Both the position numbers and the translations under genes were made by a program. Positions 11,489 through 22,625 of a DNA stretch of 64,000 nt are shown here, in pieces; the stretch's first letter is position 1, and the number at the start of each line of letters is the position of its first letter. The DNA is taken from positions 62,001-126,000 of the forward strand of contig JAJTTP010000026.1 of assembly GCA_023313575.1 (NCBI GenBank), written 5' to 3'. A model generated the notes under the pieces. That model did no database searches and was not told where the DNA came from. It saw only the letters and a program-made list of their open reading frames with translations. Source of the DNA: Eutypella sp. D-1 (Eukaryota > Ascomycota > Sordariomycetes > Xylariales > Diatrypaceae).

Positions 11489-14020
11489 ATGTCCGCAAGT
11501 GGATCAACCCGATTGCACGGCTGCGAGGTACGTCAGTTTCTCGGCTTAATACGTCTTCATATCACCACGCCTTAGTCCGGATGCAGATCATGTTATTGGG
11601 AGATACTAACGCGGGCTTACCACGGTTCTTCTAGTCCTGTCGAACAAGGCAAGTAGGGTCCCTACGATCTAACGAGTTTTTGTACTGGTAGGTGGCAGCG
11701 ACAGCGGAGTTGCTAACCCGATATTATTGTTTGCATAGGCATGTCAAATGTAAGTGACCAAGCGGCTGGCCAGGGGCATCTGGCCAATCACAGCTGATCC
11801 AAAATAGGTGACGAAGGAAATCCATGCGCTCAATGTGCGAAAAAGGGGATAGACTGTATTCGAGCTGTGAAGTTTCGTTTTCGCCACAGTTTCAACCCAA
11901 GGTGAGGGAACACAGATGCAGATGCTGGGCTCTATCCCTAAGCTGATTTGCTTGTACTTATAACTTCCTACTGACTGTTTATCTCAGCCTTGGCGATGGA
12001 CAGTTCGAATTTGCGCATCACCAGCCATGGTGCCGTGTGACTGGCAAGAAGCTCAAGTTCATAGATGAAAATGTTGAACTCTACACGAACTATGAAGAGA
12101 GTCCGTCTGAGTCAGACGAGGATAACCAGCAAGATCATAAAAAGCCCGCCTCCAAATCCTCACTAACTTTTCCCTTAACCTCAACACAACCACCGTACAG
12201 TCAGCCGAACACCACTGATAGTAACCTTGGTCCAAGCTATCTTGATATTCCGTCGCTATTATCTGGGGACGGCGAGGTGTCCCTCCCGGGTATTGAACTC
12301 GCAGATGATTTTGGACAGGGATTATCACAACATCGTCACCGACCATCATTCCAATATGAATTAAGACCCAACACCTGGTCCTTAAAGGACCCAGGATTCC
12401 TGGGCGGAAACACTTCTGCACGGTACCACGAAGCCAATGGCAGACCGGAAGGCCAGAGACATATACTCTCTACTGGCAAAGACGAGTTTTCTCCTAGTAC
12501 ATGCGTGGGTCTATGCAGATCCTCGTTGCCAGACGACACCAAGTTTCCAGTAAAAGACCGTTCTGAGGCAGACTTAATCCGCCATTATGTGGATAATCTC
12601 GCTCCGGCCTTTGATCTCTGCGATCCAGAGATGACGTTTGCTAGAACCTTACTGGAGATGGCTGGATCATCACATGCATTACGGAATACTATCCTTGCAG
12701 TATCCGAAAAGCACCGTACCAGTCTGTCTGGTGAGGCCAAAGTTCAACGAATCTGTTTAGTATGTTCCCAGACCGCATTCAGCTCAACTAGCACAATGGT
12801 CGATGAAGTTATACTCGCGTCTATCGTCCTGCTATATTTCCACGGGCTCGTCGAAGGTAAGCTCAGGACAAGTTATTCTCTCACTACTCATTGGTTGCCT
12901 TCCAAAGGCATGACAAATCGTATTGCCAGACATTCATTGGCGCAATATAGATTTATCGCAATGTCCCCCAGAAGCTAAGAACATTCAGTGATGGTTGCTT
13001 ATTGTCTGCTCAAACGAAGTTTACTAATAACCGAACTCATTCAGTCCCCGTGGAAAGGTCGGAAGGACAAGCACCTTTTTCCGCGATGTGTGATCTACTC
13101 GACCTTCAAGGTCGGTATCTTCTTCCTACTGGCCTGCACCAAGCCTCCTTTTGGGCCGGACTACGAATGGAAATATACCTCGCCGTCATGGATGAGAGAC
13201 CAACCGGCCTGAATCTTAAATACTGCAATGTCGACCGATCCATGGACCCAGCAGATGACGAGGTCTGGGCCAAAAGGATCATACTACATCTGGTTGACGT
13301 ACTGGAGTACTGCTTTAGTCCGGACAGCAGCTATGATACGTACGACAACTTGGTCGAGTATTCGACCGCCTGGGCTGCTTCTAAGCCCACCTCGTTCGAG
13401 CCAGTGTATGTTCGGAAAGCTCGGGGTGGAGAGTCGTTTCCTCATATCGTCCTTCTGAACAACATCATCATGGCGGCTTTGCAGTACTACCATTTAGTCC
13501 GAATATTACTCACAGCACATAACCCTAAGATACCACGATTGGGTATTGCACATAGAGTCGCTTCGCGCTCAATCGATGTCAGTCTTTGATGCAAGTTCTA
13601 CTACCTTAGGATGATATAGATTAACTTGTTCCTAGCACGATATCAAGAGTGATGTCGAGATCGTATGTGGGATAGCCGAGACGGTGAACAACTGCCACCC
13701 CACGCATTCGTAAGTTCTGGCGACCCACGGAGGGAGGAACAGGACGATAATTGGCTTATCAAGAAGTCAGAGTTTCTGTCTTGGCAATCGCTCTAGCCGG
13801 AGATCGTTTCACGGATCATCTAGAGCAGGAAGCACTCCTGGATATCCTGGTAAAGACCGAGAAGAGATATGCCTGGTCTACATGGTCAATGTAAGCCTCC
13901 TCTAGAAAGTTCACCCCTCGAAAATGCCAAGTGAGAATATCCATATGCTAACGAGATACATCCTGATTCATGACTAGCCAACAACATTTGAAAGAGATAT
14001 GGGGTTGGGCGCTTCATTAG
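11489..14020 (+). CDS. Zn2Cys6 transcription factor, ARCA-like
   Basis: A nuclear binuclear-zinc-cluster regulator of about 598 residues. Nine exons: 11489-11527, 11635-11648, 11739-11749, 11808-11901, 11988-12856, 13045-13577, 13636-13709, 13771-13890 and 13978-14020. Joined, they restore a perfect C-x2-C-x6-C-x5-C-x2-C-x6-C cluster between about residues 12 and 38. Exon 3 is only 11 nt, and the intron before it starts GC (AG|GCAAGT) rather than GT. No GT alternative keeps the cluster. The fungal-specific regulatory domain follows: DLIRHYVDNLAPAFDLCDPE near residue 190, then ASFWAGLRMEIYLAV in the second half. The 188-nt intron 12857-13044 is the least certain junction. The divergent orientation to the P450 makes it a candidate pathway-specific activator (inference). 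Confidence 0.85.
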
Positions 14021-14516
14021 CAATATGATTATAAGATAGTGTTTTTAATAGATAGGATGGAGTGATCGCGGCGTAAATTTTACGGAGCGGCTACTATAGG
14101 GTGGCTACCGTGGGGCGATATGGCTTAGAAGGTAAATAAAACGATATGCCGGGCGAAGAATCATAAGGCAAATCATATGGACATATTTAAGCTCAATATT
14201 CAATATTATCTAACAGCCATGGGTAGGTGAGCGACGCCCACATATATATATATATGTTGTCTAGGAGCTTAACGTTCTGTATTATACTGTCATTGCACTA
14301 ATAAGGGTGGCAGCTAACATAGTGATAGTGGCAATTATGATATAGTGGCTATCACCCCTATCTTTCTACGCCATCCCTATTACGGTATAGCGCCCTTTGT
14401 CCCTATTTATCGTGGAATATTTCCTATCCAGTAATTCCTAGAAAGACATAGACTGATACATATAAGTGTAATAATCTGTTTAGAGCTTGTCCAGTCTTCT
14501 CGAAAGGACCATGGCA
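14021..14516. other. AT-rich convergent spacer
   Basis: About 500 bp between the 3' ends of the transcription factor and the reductase. AT-rich, with a short (AT)n run at about 14243-14254. No gene or motif is seen. Confidence 0.4.
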
Positions 14517-16740
14517 TTAACCCCATACATCTTCCTGCCATTTTCTTGTCCGCTTCATTCGCCCACTCCACTCGGTCACATCTTCATCATTCCATCCCTT
14601 CTTGGTTGCGACGACGTCGCCTAGAGCCTTCCCAACCTCCCTCGCCATGCTCGCTCTACCACAAATGTATACATTTGCATCATCGCCGATCAGCTCTGAA
14701 ACTTCAGTCCCTAGCTCACGCACCCTATCCTGTACATACGCCTTAGGTGTTTCGCTCGCGCGAGAGAACGCAGTAACAATACGCAGGTGGCCGCCCAGCT
14801 CCTGTGATGCCTGCTCCAGTTCCTCGCGGTAGATATAATCCTCATCGGGCCGTCTGCAACCGAAAATAAGCAGCATCTTACCAACCGGCTTGCCAATTGA
14901 TCGAAGACGAGCACGCTCGATGATAAATGCCCGGAATGGTGCGAGTCCGGTTCCTGCTGCGATCATGATGAGCGGGCACGAAGATAAAGTAGGGAGCTTA
15001 AACTTCGACCGACGAACGTGCGCGTGAACCAAGCCACCTGAGAGTGATTCGGCAGGGCCGGAAAGAGCGTACGTCAGCTTCCCGTGACTATGCGCGCTTC
15101 TTGGACCATGGCGTGAATCGGACAGAGATAGTAGGTAGTTGCTTGCAAGTCCAGGAACGGATACTGCTGGTGTGTTGCTACCAGCCAGCTCGGTGTTTGC
15201 CACAAGCACGGTTATACTGGGGGAGCGAGGCGAGGTAACGCTAGAACTAGATATCGAATAGTAACGAGGTTGGCTCCGGGGTAAGGTTTCGACCAAATAA
15301 GACAATGGAAGGTCCTGCCATGTAGAAGTTTCGCCAGCTGCCTTTGATGCCATCTCAAGGAGTCTGCCAATAGTGATATGGGTCCGAGACAAGAAGTCGG
15401 CGAACGTGTCCCTATCCTGGCTTAGACTAAGCAGGAACTTCTTCGTGCCAACCGATGGTGCAAAGTTCGCTAATTCTCGGACAGTGGCACGTGAAAGAGG
15501 GGCTCCGATTTCTAAATAGTATCGGAAGAGGGCATCAATGCTTGTAGGCGACGGGATCTTGACTTTGATGGCGGGGTCGAGAGAGGAGATGAGGATTGGA
15601 GTGGCTCGTTTCTCGGACAGCCCGAGGATAGTGACAAGACGATCAACCTCTTGATCTGAATTTATGGGCCAGATGGCAAGATGGTCTCCTGTCTTATATG
15701 TAAGCTCTAGCGCGTCACTGGTATCCAATTCGACGTGGAGACAATTTCGACTAGAAGACGTGAATAGCTCCCGGGATTGTGTGATTTTCAAGGCTTTGAT
15801 CGGAGAGTTGGTGCTAGATTTCCCGTTGTCCGTGCCCATGACAGGATGGCCCACATGAAGGTCTGATAGGTCTAGGGAATCGTCCTCTACGACCTTGAGA
15901 GAGGGTTCGCGCTGAGCTCCTAGGCCCCCATGACTCTCTGTGAACCCGATCTTGTCACGTAAAACGTCACATAAGCTCTCTTTCCAACTGATGAAGTCTT
16001 CTTCAGTGGTTCCTTTGCGAGCATCTGCTTTTCCAACCGGCATGAGACTATCAGCGCCACACTCCCTCAACGCCCCAGCTACTCGATCAACTACTCGATT
16101 GTAGTGTTGATAGTCGCTGTTTCCAAGACCAAAGGCTGCGTAGCGAAGAGAAGACAGAGAAATCTCCTTCATATGTGTGATCCAGTCGTAGAACGAGCAT
16201 GCGTTATCACTGGGGTCGCCTTCGCCATACGTTGAGAGAATGAAAATGGCAATTTTTGTCCGGGGAAGCAAGCTAATCGTATCCGGATCGTAGTCGGACA
16301 GATCCGCCGCCATGGCTTCCAGCTGGAAGTATCTGGGGAGTTCCTGTGCTAGGCGATTGGCAAATCCCTCAGCTGTTCCAGATTGTGAGCCCCAGAATAC
16401 GATGACATCTTTGCCCTAAGCACAGAATTAGTGGTTTTGTTCCTTTCCCATTTTCCGGTGAGAGAAGTCATACCAATTCCTGAGCTTTCTCAGCTATGTT
16501 TCGCGTTGTAGCTTTGCCTGAACTTCCTTCGCCATCAGATGCTTGCGGCCTTTCGAACCACAAATGGCGATGTGGATTTGGTTTGTCCCATGCGAAGCCA
16601 CGCGATATATACGCGGATAATGCAAAACTGAAAGCAGCAAGCGCAAGTGCGTCCGGAATTGACGAAGGCGCAAAATGTGTGAGTAACCTCAATACATCAT
16701 CGGGCAGAACCTTTTGATTGAGGAGTTGAGACTTCATCAT
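14517..16740 (-). CDS. NADPH-cytochrome P450 reductase, second (non-core) type
   Basis: A diflavin reductase that passes electrons from NADPH through FAD and FMN to P450s at the ER. About 721 residues, two exons: 16740-16474 and 16415-14517. An N-terminal hydrophobic anchor (DALALAAFSFALSAYIS, residues about 30-46) is followed by the flavodoxin/FMN domain with WGSQSGTAEGFANRL and STYGEGDPSDNA. Then come the FAD domain with RYYSISSSS, and the NADPH domain with GTGLAPFRAFI, FGCRRPDEDYIYREEL and the VYICGRASMAREV segment, ending EDVWG. All catalytic blocks are present, so the enzyme should be active. The N-terminal anchor differs from the usual core fungal CPR anchor as I remember it, and the gene sits beside a P450. 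I therefore call it a cluster-associated second CPR. Confirmation needs a genome-wide CPR count. Confidence 0.88.
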
Positions 16741-17951
16741 GAAGGATGATAAGGTTCTATGGTAGCTGTCGTAGATCTCGGAACGTTTTTGCCCGTAAGA
16801 TTACGGTCTGGGTATTAAAGCAGACGCATACATATAAGACTTTCTATAATGCGCTGTGCTCGAGCAGACCCGTGATCTCTTCAATGCCACGATCTAGTAT
16901 TATACCGAAGCGATGTAACGGATTCTAGGCTCGGTATAATAGAAGCCCAGTCAACCCCCCCCCCCCCTTCCCCCTAAGTAGCCTATAGTTGTGGCTGGAC
17001 ATGGCCCCACTTGTCTAGTTGAGCCGCATTCGGGGAAGGTTTCTCTTTTTATCATCCTGGCAGGAAGGTGACGTGTGGCTACAGCGATTCGCTCCAGGGA
17101 TCTGCAATGATAGACCTACAGTACTGTAAAGAGCCCATCCGATTGGATCACCGCGGCTACAACAGTTAGCGATCAGTTGAGTTTCAGTCACTGTATAGCG
17201 GTAATGGCTACGCCAAGGAAGTACTTGTCAGTACTTAGGTATAACAATGTGTATTACCAGCCTGTTAAATATAGATAATACTTCCGAAGCCATGAGATCG
17301 TTCCCCGTGGGGTTAGGGATTGCGGGGATCCGGGATTCCAATCAGAGCCTAGCTCTAGCGGACGGGTAAGGGGCCGGCACAGGGAGTGGGCCTACCCGCA
17401 GTTGGCTAAGGTCGCAACATCACCTACGAATTGGCCAGAACAGTAAAAGTTTCCGAACAGATTCAACGGCTCTAGATCTTTTTCTCCACGCCAACCTGAT
17501 ATCGTGGGGGGCCGTTCCAGTACATCACATTTGGCGTCAAAGTGAATCAGGAAGATAATTCCGCAGTAATACATTTCAATGCACCACAATACATCGTCAG
17601 CTCTAGTTGCTCCATGCGGTACCTAGGTATTGCAAGATGATTTACCAAATCGTATTCTCCATTACTCCATTGGCAGACATGCTGCCCCTCGATTTCTCCA
17701 CTGGCGATCCTCTGAGGCGCTGCAGTCCAGAACTCCCTGTGCAGGCATCATGTTGTGGACGGCTCTCGTGAAGAGCTTGCGGAGAAAGATGCTTCGAGCC
17801 TATATATATCCTTAAGCTGTTGCAAGACAAACATGACTGTGCACCTACCTACCTCGGCCACTCAGCAGGCATAGAAAAAAAATAGCCCGGACCTCTCGAA
17901 GCATATCACCTTCCGTTTCAACCCTCTCTCTTCCACTGTAATACCGCCAAA
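16741..17951. other. Divergent intergenic region, reductase / inositol dehydrogenase
   Basis: About 1.2 kb between divergent starts. It contains a poly(C) run at 16955-16967 and short pyrimidine stretches. Just upstream of the dehydrogenase start lie a short A run and a CT-rich leader (about 17872-17937). No gene is supported. Confidence 0.4.
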
Positions 17952-19229
17952 ATGTCAATCCGACGGTTGAAAATCGCCATTGCTGGGCTTGGCCGCATGG
18001 GCAAGCGACATGCAGTCAACTATCTACATCGCACACCCCGTGCTGAGGTAGTTGCCGCGTTCACACCAGATGAGGCCGAGCAGGTCTGGGGCAAGGAGAA
18101 CCTCGCGCCCTATGGCGTCAAGATCTATTCCGACTACGACGAGATGCTCAAGCACGAGGGCTTAGAAGCCGTAGTTATCGCTACGGCAACCTGTGCACAC
18201 GCCGAGGAATCCTTAGCTGCCATTGCCAAGGATCTCCATGTTCTATGTGAGAAGCCCATCTCCCTGGACGTTGGAACGGTAAGTCATTCTGCATCTTGGA
18301 TTGTTACAGGTGCACTTCCCGAAGTAACGATCGTGTACTAACACAAAGTCTTGCAATAGTGCGCGAAAGTCATCAAGGCTGCTGAGGCTAAACCACACCT
18401 GAAATTCATGTGTGGATTCTCACGGCGATTTGATTCATCATACAGAGATGCTGCCGAGAAGGTTGGAGCTGGTGTGATCGGCCAACCTGTCGTCATTCGG
18501 TCACAGACATGTGATAAGCACCATCCCGGTGACTTCTTCGTCAAATATGCCGAACACAGTGGCGGCTGTTTTGCAGACATGAGTGGTTCGTACTAATGCA
18601 CTTGAACAAGCGAGTCTGATTGGGTAATGCTGACCTATGTTATCCTATTAGTACACGATATTGACCTTACTCTCTGGTTCTTCGGCGACAAGACGCCCGT
18701 GAAATCGATTTCTGCCTCAGGAATCAGGGCTGTGCATCCGGGACTCGAGAAATTCGGGGACTGCGATAATGCCGTCGGTATTGTCGAGTTCTGGGGCGGC
18801 AAGATCGCTTATTATTTCTGTTCTCGCATGATGGCCCATGGCCAAGAAGACACCACCGAGGTCATTGGTACCGAGGGTAAAATTGTCGTCAACGGTAACC
18901 CCCAGGCAAATCTCGTTAACGCGTACACCAACCGTGGTATCACGCGCGAAGTACCGCCTGATTATTATGGACGGTTCGAATATGCATTCGTCGCGGTAAG
19001 TCGAACTGCAAGTCTTCGGGAGTAGTCGTCATGCTAATAAAGCTATTCTCATAATCAGGAGTCGAATGAGTTCACTGGCGCCGTGCTTGATAGCACCAAG
19101 CTGCCGTTCTCATTGGTTGGCGCCCTTCGCGCAGTCGAGATAGGCACCACGTTGCAGGAGGCTTTGATCAGCGGGAAGAAGATATATTTCGATGAGTCTG
19201 GACGACGTGTTGAGCAGCCTAGCCTATAG
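17952..19229 (+). CDS. Gfo/Idh/MocA oxidoreductase, myo-inositol 2-dehydrogenase-like
   Basis: An NAD(P)-dependent dehydrogenase of about 355 residues. Four exons: 17952-18278, 18360-18585, 18652-18995 and 19059-19229, in consistent phases. The second intron uses a GTTCGT donor, chosen because it restores DMSVHDIDLTLWFFGD across the junction. The N-terminal Rossmann fold has IAGLGRMGKRHAVNYL (GxGxxG-like). The family hallmark EKPISLDV, carrying the catalytic-region Lys, falls near residue 100. The HDID motif near residue 195 supplies the catalytic His and Asp. Such enzymes oxidise myo-inositol to scyllo-inosose or act on related polyols. Substrate assignment is by family resemblance only. With the inositol-type transporter at 3434 it could form an uptake/oxidation pair, though other genes lie between. 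Confidence 0.85.
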
Positions 19230-21086
19230 AGACATTGCTATGTGATGTAGCATAGCACTGTGTTGAACGGAAGTTATTATGCAACCAGCTCATTCGAACA
19301 CCTAAGTATCCAGAGTGTCCCAGGTCTGACTAGGATCCCATGCTGTCAGGTGTCAGGAGTGAATGGTGCCCGCGGAAAGGACGAAAGGTCGCCAAAATGA
19401 TAGTATAGGGTTCAGATACAGTAGATATAACGCCCTGGCCCGTATGAATAGAGGGGAGGAAACCCCCTATATATAGACCTGGTTCTAGATAGCCACCCCA
19501 TGGGGTGGTCGGACTATATTCCCTGACACCATGTTAGTGAGCCTGATATTCACATCTGGTAGAGCCTAGCAGCAGTGTCGATCATGGTACTTAATCCAGT
19601 ACGTTTCCTCGTGATCGCTATTACGAAGGTGGAGGTGGAGAGAAGAGATCACGCCACATTCCAGAACGACAGCCATTTCATCCATGTAACTGCATCGTAG
19701 CGTTCACCTCTTCTCTTTCCTCGATAGCTCTATCAAGGCTAGCTTTAGCTGTCGTAAGATCGGTGCCGAGTTGCCCAATCTCATCCCGCATCCCATCTAG
19801 CTTCTCGATAGATCATCCTCATTCGCAGCACGGTAGCTAGTATCACCGTGGCGGGGTCTGACACGGGCTCCGAGTAAGTCCTCTACGTTTCCCTTGAGTC
19901 ATTCTCGTTCAACTCAGGTATGTTTCTTGGCATCCATGTAGCACCCGACGAGTGTGCTCGATCCCAACAGTTTGCTGGAGTTTGGAGAACGGTCCTCCCT
20001 GCCACCGATCAACAGAGCGGTCACATATTAGTTCTAGCCCTATTCTAGGCCCCTTTCGAGGGGTATTATGCACCCTAGTCGTGGAGGTTCCCCGCGAGGT
20101 AGCCGAGCACAAGACCTCTAATACACGGTGGCAGGGGGGGGCACCTACTAACAGGGGAGCACTTACTGGCAGTCATGCCAGTGGCCCTGCAGGTGGCATA
20201 GTAGAGACTAAGCGGAGAATGTGCCCTTTTCGCCTGTTACGTTTTGATTCCAAGACGGCTTAGTGATATCCCCTCTTTATCTGCATCAAATAGTAGCCGG
20301 TGCTAGGCACCCTGAGTGCCACTGTACTATCTGCGCCGAAGCCCTTTGGGTGGGTCTCATGGAAGAGTATTCGTAGGTTTCATTTCGCTCTGAAAGCCGA
20401 TCCGAACGTGAAGGCTTGCTTTGGCTCTCGTCGTCGTCATGTGGTCATGCTTTTAGAACTCCTCCGCCATCTACATATCTCTCTGTCAACGTGGGAAGAA
20501 AGCGCCAAATAAAAGGCCCTTTATCAACAGTTTTTCGACAAGCTTCTGTGTCCCAAGCATCGACAACTTATTACCTACCCTTCAAGCTCAGCTTACCACG
20601 GCGGAATAACAGATCTTGTCACTCGTAAGTCATCACGACCTCATCTCCCCCCGGCCCTCTCACCAAGATCTCCCGCTGATAGTGGCCTTTCTGACCTGAT
20701 TTGTAATAACGTAGTATTTACCATAGTCATATATATCCCACGCTCAACATAAACTCCTATTTGTTTCGCCATCGCAACGAAAAAAAAAAAAAAGAAAAAA
20801 AAAAAAGGGACCGGTATATATAAGTCACGGTGGAAGATGTCGTGTTTCCACTCATCTACGTGCACTTACACCATTCCAATGTTTGAAGTGAGGCGGACTT
20901 GTGGGGGAGGGGGGGGGCTTTTTCTTCTCAAACGCATATCTCATTCACTATTGTGAAAGCCATAAGATCACCCCGAACTCCCCGCGCCCACCTCGGAGAA
21001 ACTCTAATACATAGCCCAGCCCTACAGAGAGTCAGCAAACCCAGCATTCAAACCAGAACAACAGTCCACTATCCAGAGAGGGGGGT
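19230..21086. other. Intergenic spacer with degenerate coding-like patch
   Basis: About 1.9 kb. Near 19678-19870 (minus strand) there is a coding-like remnant, listed separately. A long A-rich tract with a single interrupting G lies at about 20779-20806. Short overlapping frames at 19909-20263 carry no recognised motif. The rest is unremarkable. Confidence 0.35.
19678..19809 (-). pseudogene. Possible coding remnant with coiled-coil character
   Basis: In one minus-strand frame this patch reads as a charged, heptad-like stretch of about 43 residues (for example EKLDGMRDEIGQLG, then ASLDRAIEEREEV) ending in a stop. Just upstream (to about 19870) a similar coding-like stretch runs in a different frame, as if a base had been gained or lost. 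There is no ATG and no clear splice site. It may be an old gene or element fragment, and chance cannot be excluded. Confidence 0.25.
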
Positions 21087-21994
21087 TTATCGCATTGCAC
21101 TTACACCACTAGCCGAAATAACCTGTCCGGTAATCCACGCCCCATCCCTGCCGGCAAGGGCAGCGACAACATCCGCAATCTCCTGCACCGTGCCCAGCCG
21201 ATTCTGGATGGGCGTAGCCGCCTTCTGGGCCTCCACAATAGCGGGTGGCACACCCTCGAGCATCTCACTTGGCACGGGGCCAGGATTAACACAATTAACC
21301 GTCGTCCCGGCCCGGGGCCCGAGCTCCGCAGCCCAGCAGCGGGTGAGGCCCTCGAGGGCGGCCTTGGAAGAACAATATAGGCTCATGGCGGGGAACCCGG
21401 CGCGGGCGCCTACGGAGCCGATATTCAGGATGCGGCCGGCGGTGGTGGTGGGGAGGTAGGGGAGGATGGCTTGGGTGAGGAGGAGCGCGCCGCGGACGTT
21501 AAGGTTGTAGACGGCGTCGTAGTCGTCGGGTGTGATTTCGGCGAGGGGTTTGACTCGGTCGGCGCCTGCGTTGTTGACGAGGATGTCGATTTGGAGGTCC
21601 GTGGAAGTGATGCGGCGCCATTCCGCGAGCAGGTCCGCGATCATGCCCTGCGCGCCGTCCGTGGTGCTCAGGTCGGCGCGACAGGGCACGGCGCGGGGTT
21701 TATGCGGCAGCGCGCGGATCTCGTCGGCGAGTTGCTGGACCCTGGGTTCGCTGCTGGGTGACGAGTAGCCCAGGACCACCTGCAGCCTGTTAGCAACATG
21801 AGTTCGTGTCAGTTGGATAGCAGGGGATGGGGTTAGGTGGGTGAGTGAGTAAGTGAGATGGATAGGTAAGGTAAGTTACGTGCCGAAGCACCGCGCCTAG
21901 CCAGCTCGAGGGCAATTCCCGCGCCGATACCCCTTGATGCCCCCGTCACCACGGCAAGCTTGCCGTGCAGAGGAAGCGCGTAATCCGTCGCCAT
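21087..21994 (-). CDS. Short-chain dehydrogenase/reductase
   Basis: A classical SDR of 267 residues in two exons, 21994-21884 and 21779-21087. Motifs in order: TGASRGIG at residues about 17-24, DILVNNAGAD, NLNVRGALLLTQ, NIGSVGARAG with the catalytic Ser, and YCSSK (Tyr-x3-Lys), followed by NPGPVPSEML. The protein resembles fungal 3-oxoacyl-[acyl-carrier-protein] reductase-like SDRs, with unknown substrate. The intron (21883-21780) is unusual: the only joint that keeps the conserved GAS-VVLGYSS strand in frame uses a GC donor (TCG|GCACGT) with a normal CAG acceptor. The nearby GTAACT donor would break the frame. It lies tail-to-head with the GT90 gene, with no obvious functional link. Confidence 0.82.
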
Positions 21995-22625
21995 GGTTAT
22001 CGTTTCTCAAGGTCCGTCTTGGGCTTTTTCGCTTCAGTGCCGGAGTTGAGGAATACTTAATTCTATACTGAAGTCGGTATTAATTAATCAAATTGTGTAT
22101 TTCTGGGCAAGGCACTTCTTGATGCTTTTTACACAGGTGGGCAACGCCGCTTATATAGTTAAACTACAGCATACAGCATAACGCACAATACACGGCCTAT
22201 CGTTCACGATGGGGTTGAGAGCCGGGACCGAGCAAACCCGCAATGCCATCGGCGTTCTGCTTAATTCCGATGATAGCGGGCGGTGATCGGAGACAACTAC
22301 TAGAGCTACTAAGGACGACTATGTCTATGATCAAGAGCAAGGACGAAGCGCACTTTCCACTCTATGCATCGAGGTGGGTATGTAAAAGGAGATAACGTCG
22401 GGTTGCAGCATCGCAAGCCTCCCGCACTGCATCATCCTTAGGGCCTATCAATCAATTATAAACCCCGGGGTAGATCGGAGTTTATGGTTCGACGCCGCTT
22501 GATTGCTTGTGCACATACATGCATTCACATCGCATCTAGTAAGATACAGAACGGTATGGTATGGAGATGCACCAAAAAAAAAGATACTGCCTTATTATGT
22601 ATGCTAAAAAGTACAACCCAAAAGA
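21995..22625. other. Intergenic spacer
   Basis: About 630 bp upstream of the SDR and downstream of the GT90 gene, both on the minus strand. It should hold the SDR promoter and the GT90 3' UTR. A short A run is present at about 22574. Nothing else is seen. Confidence 0.4.
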
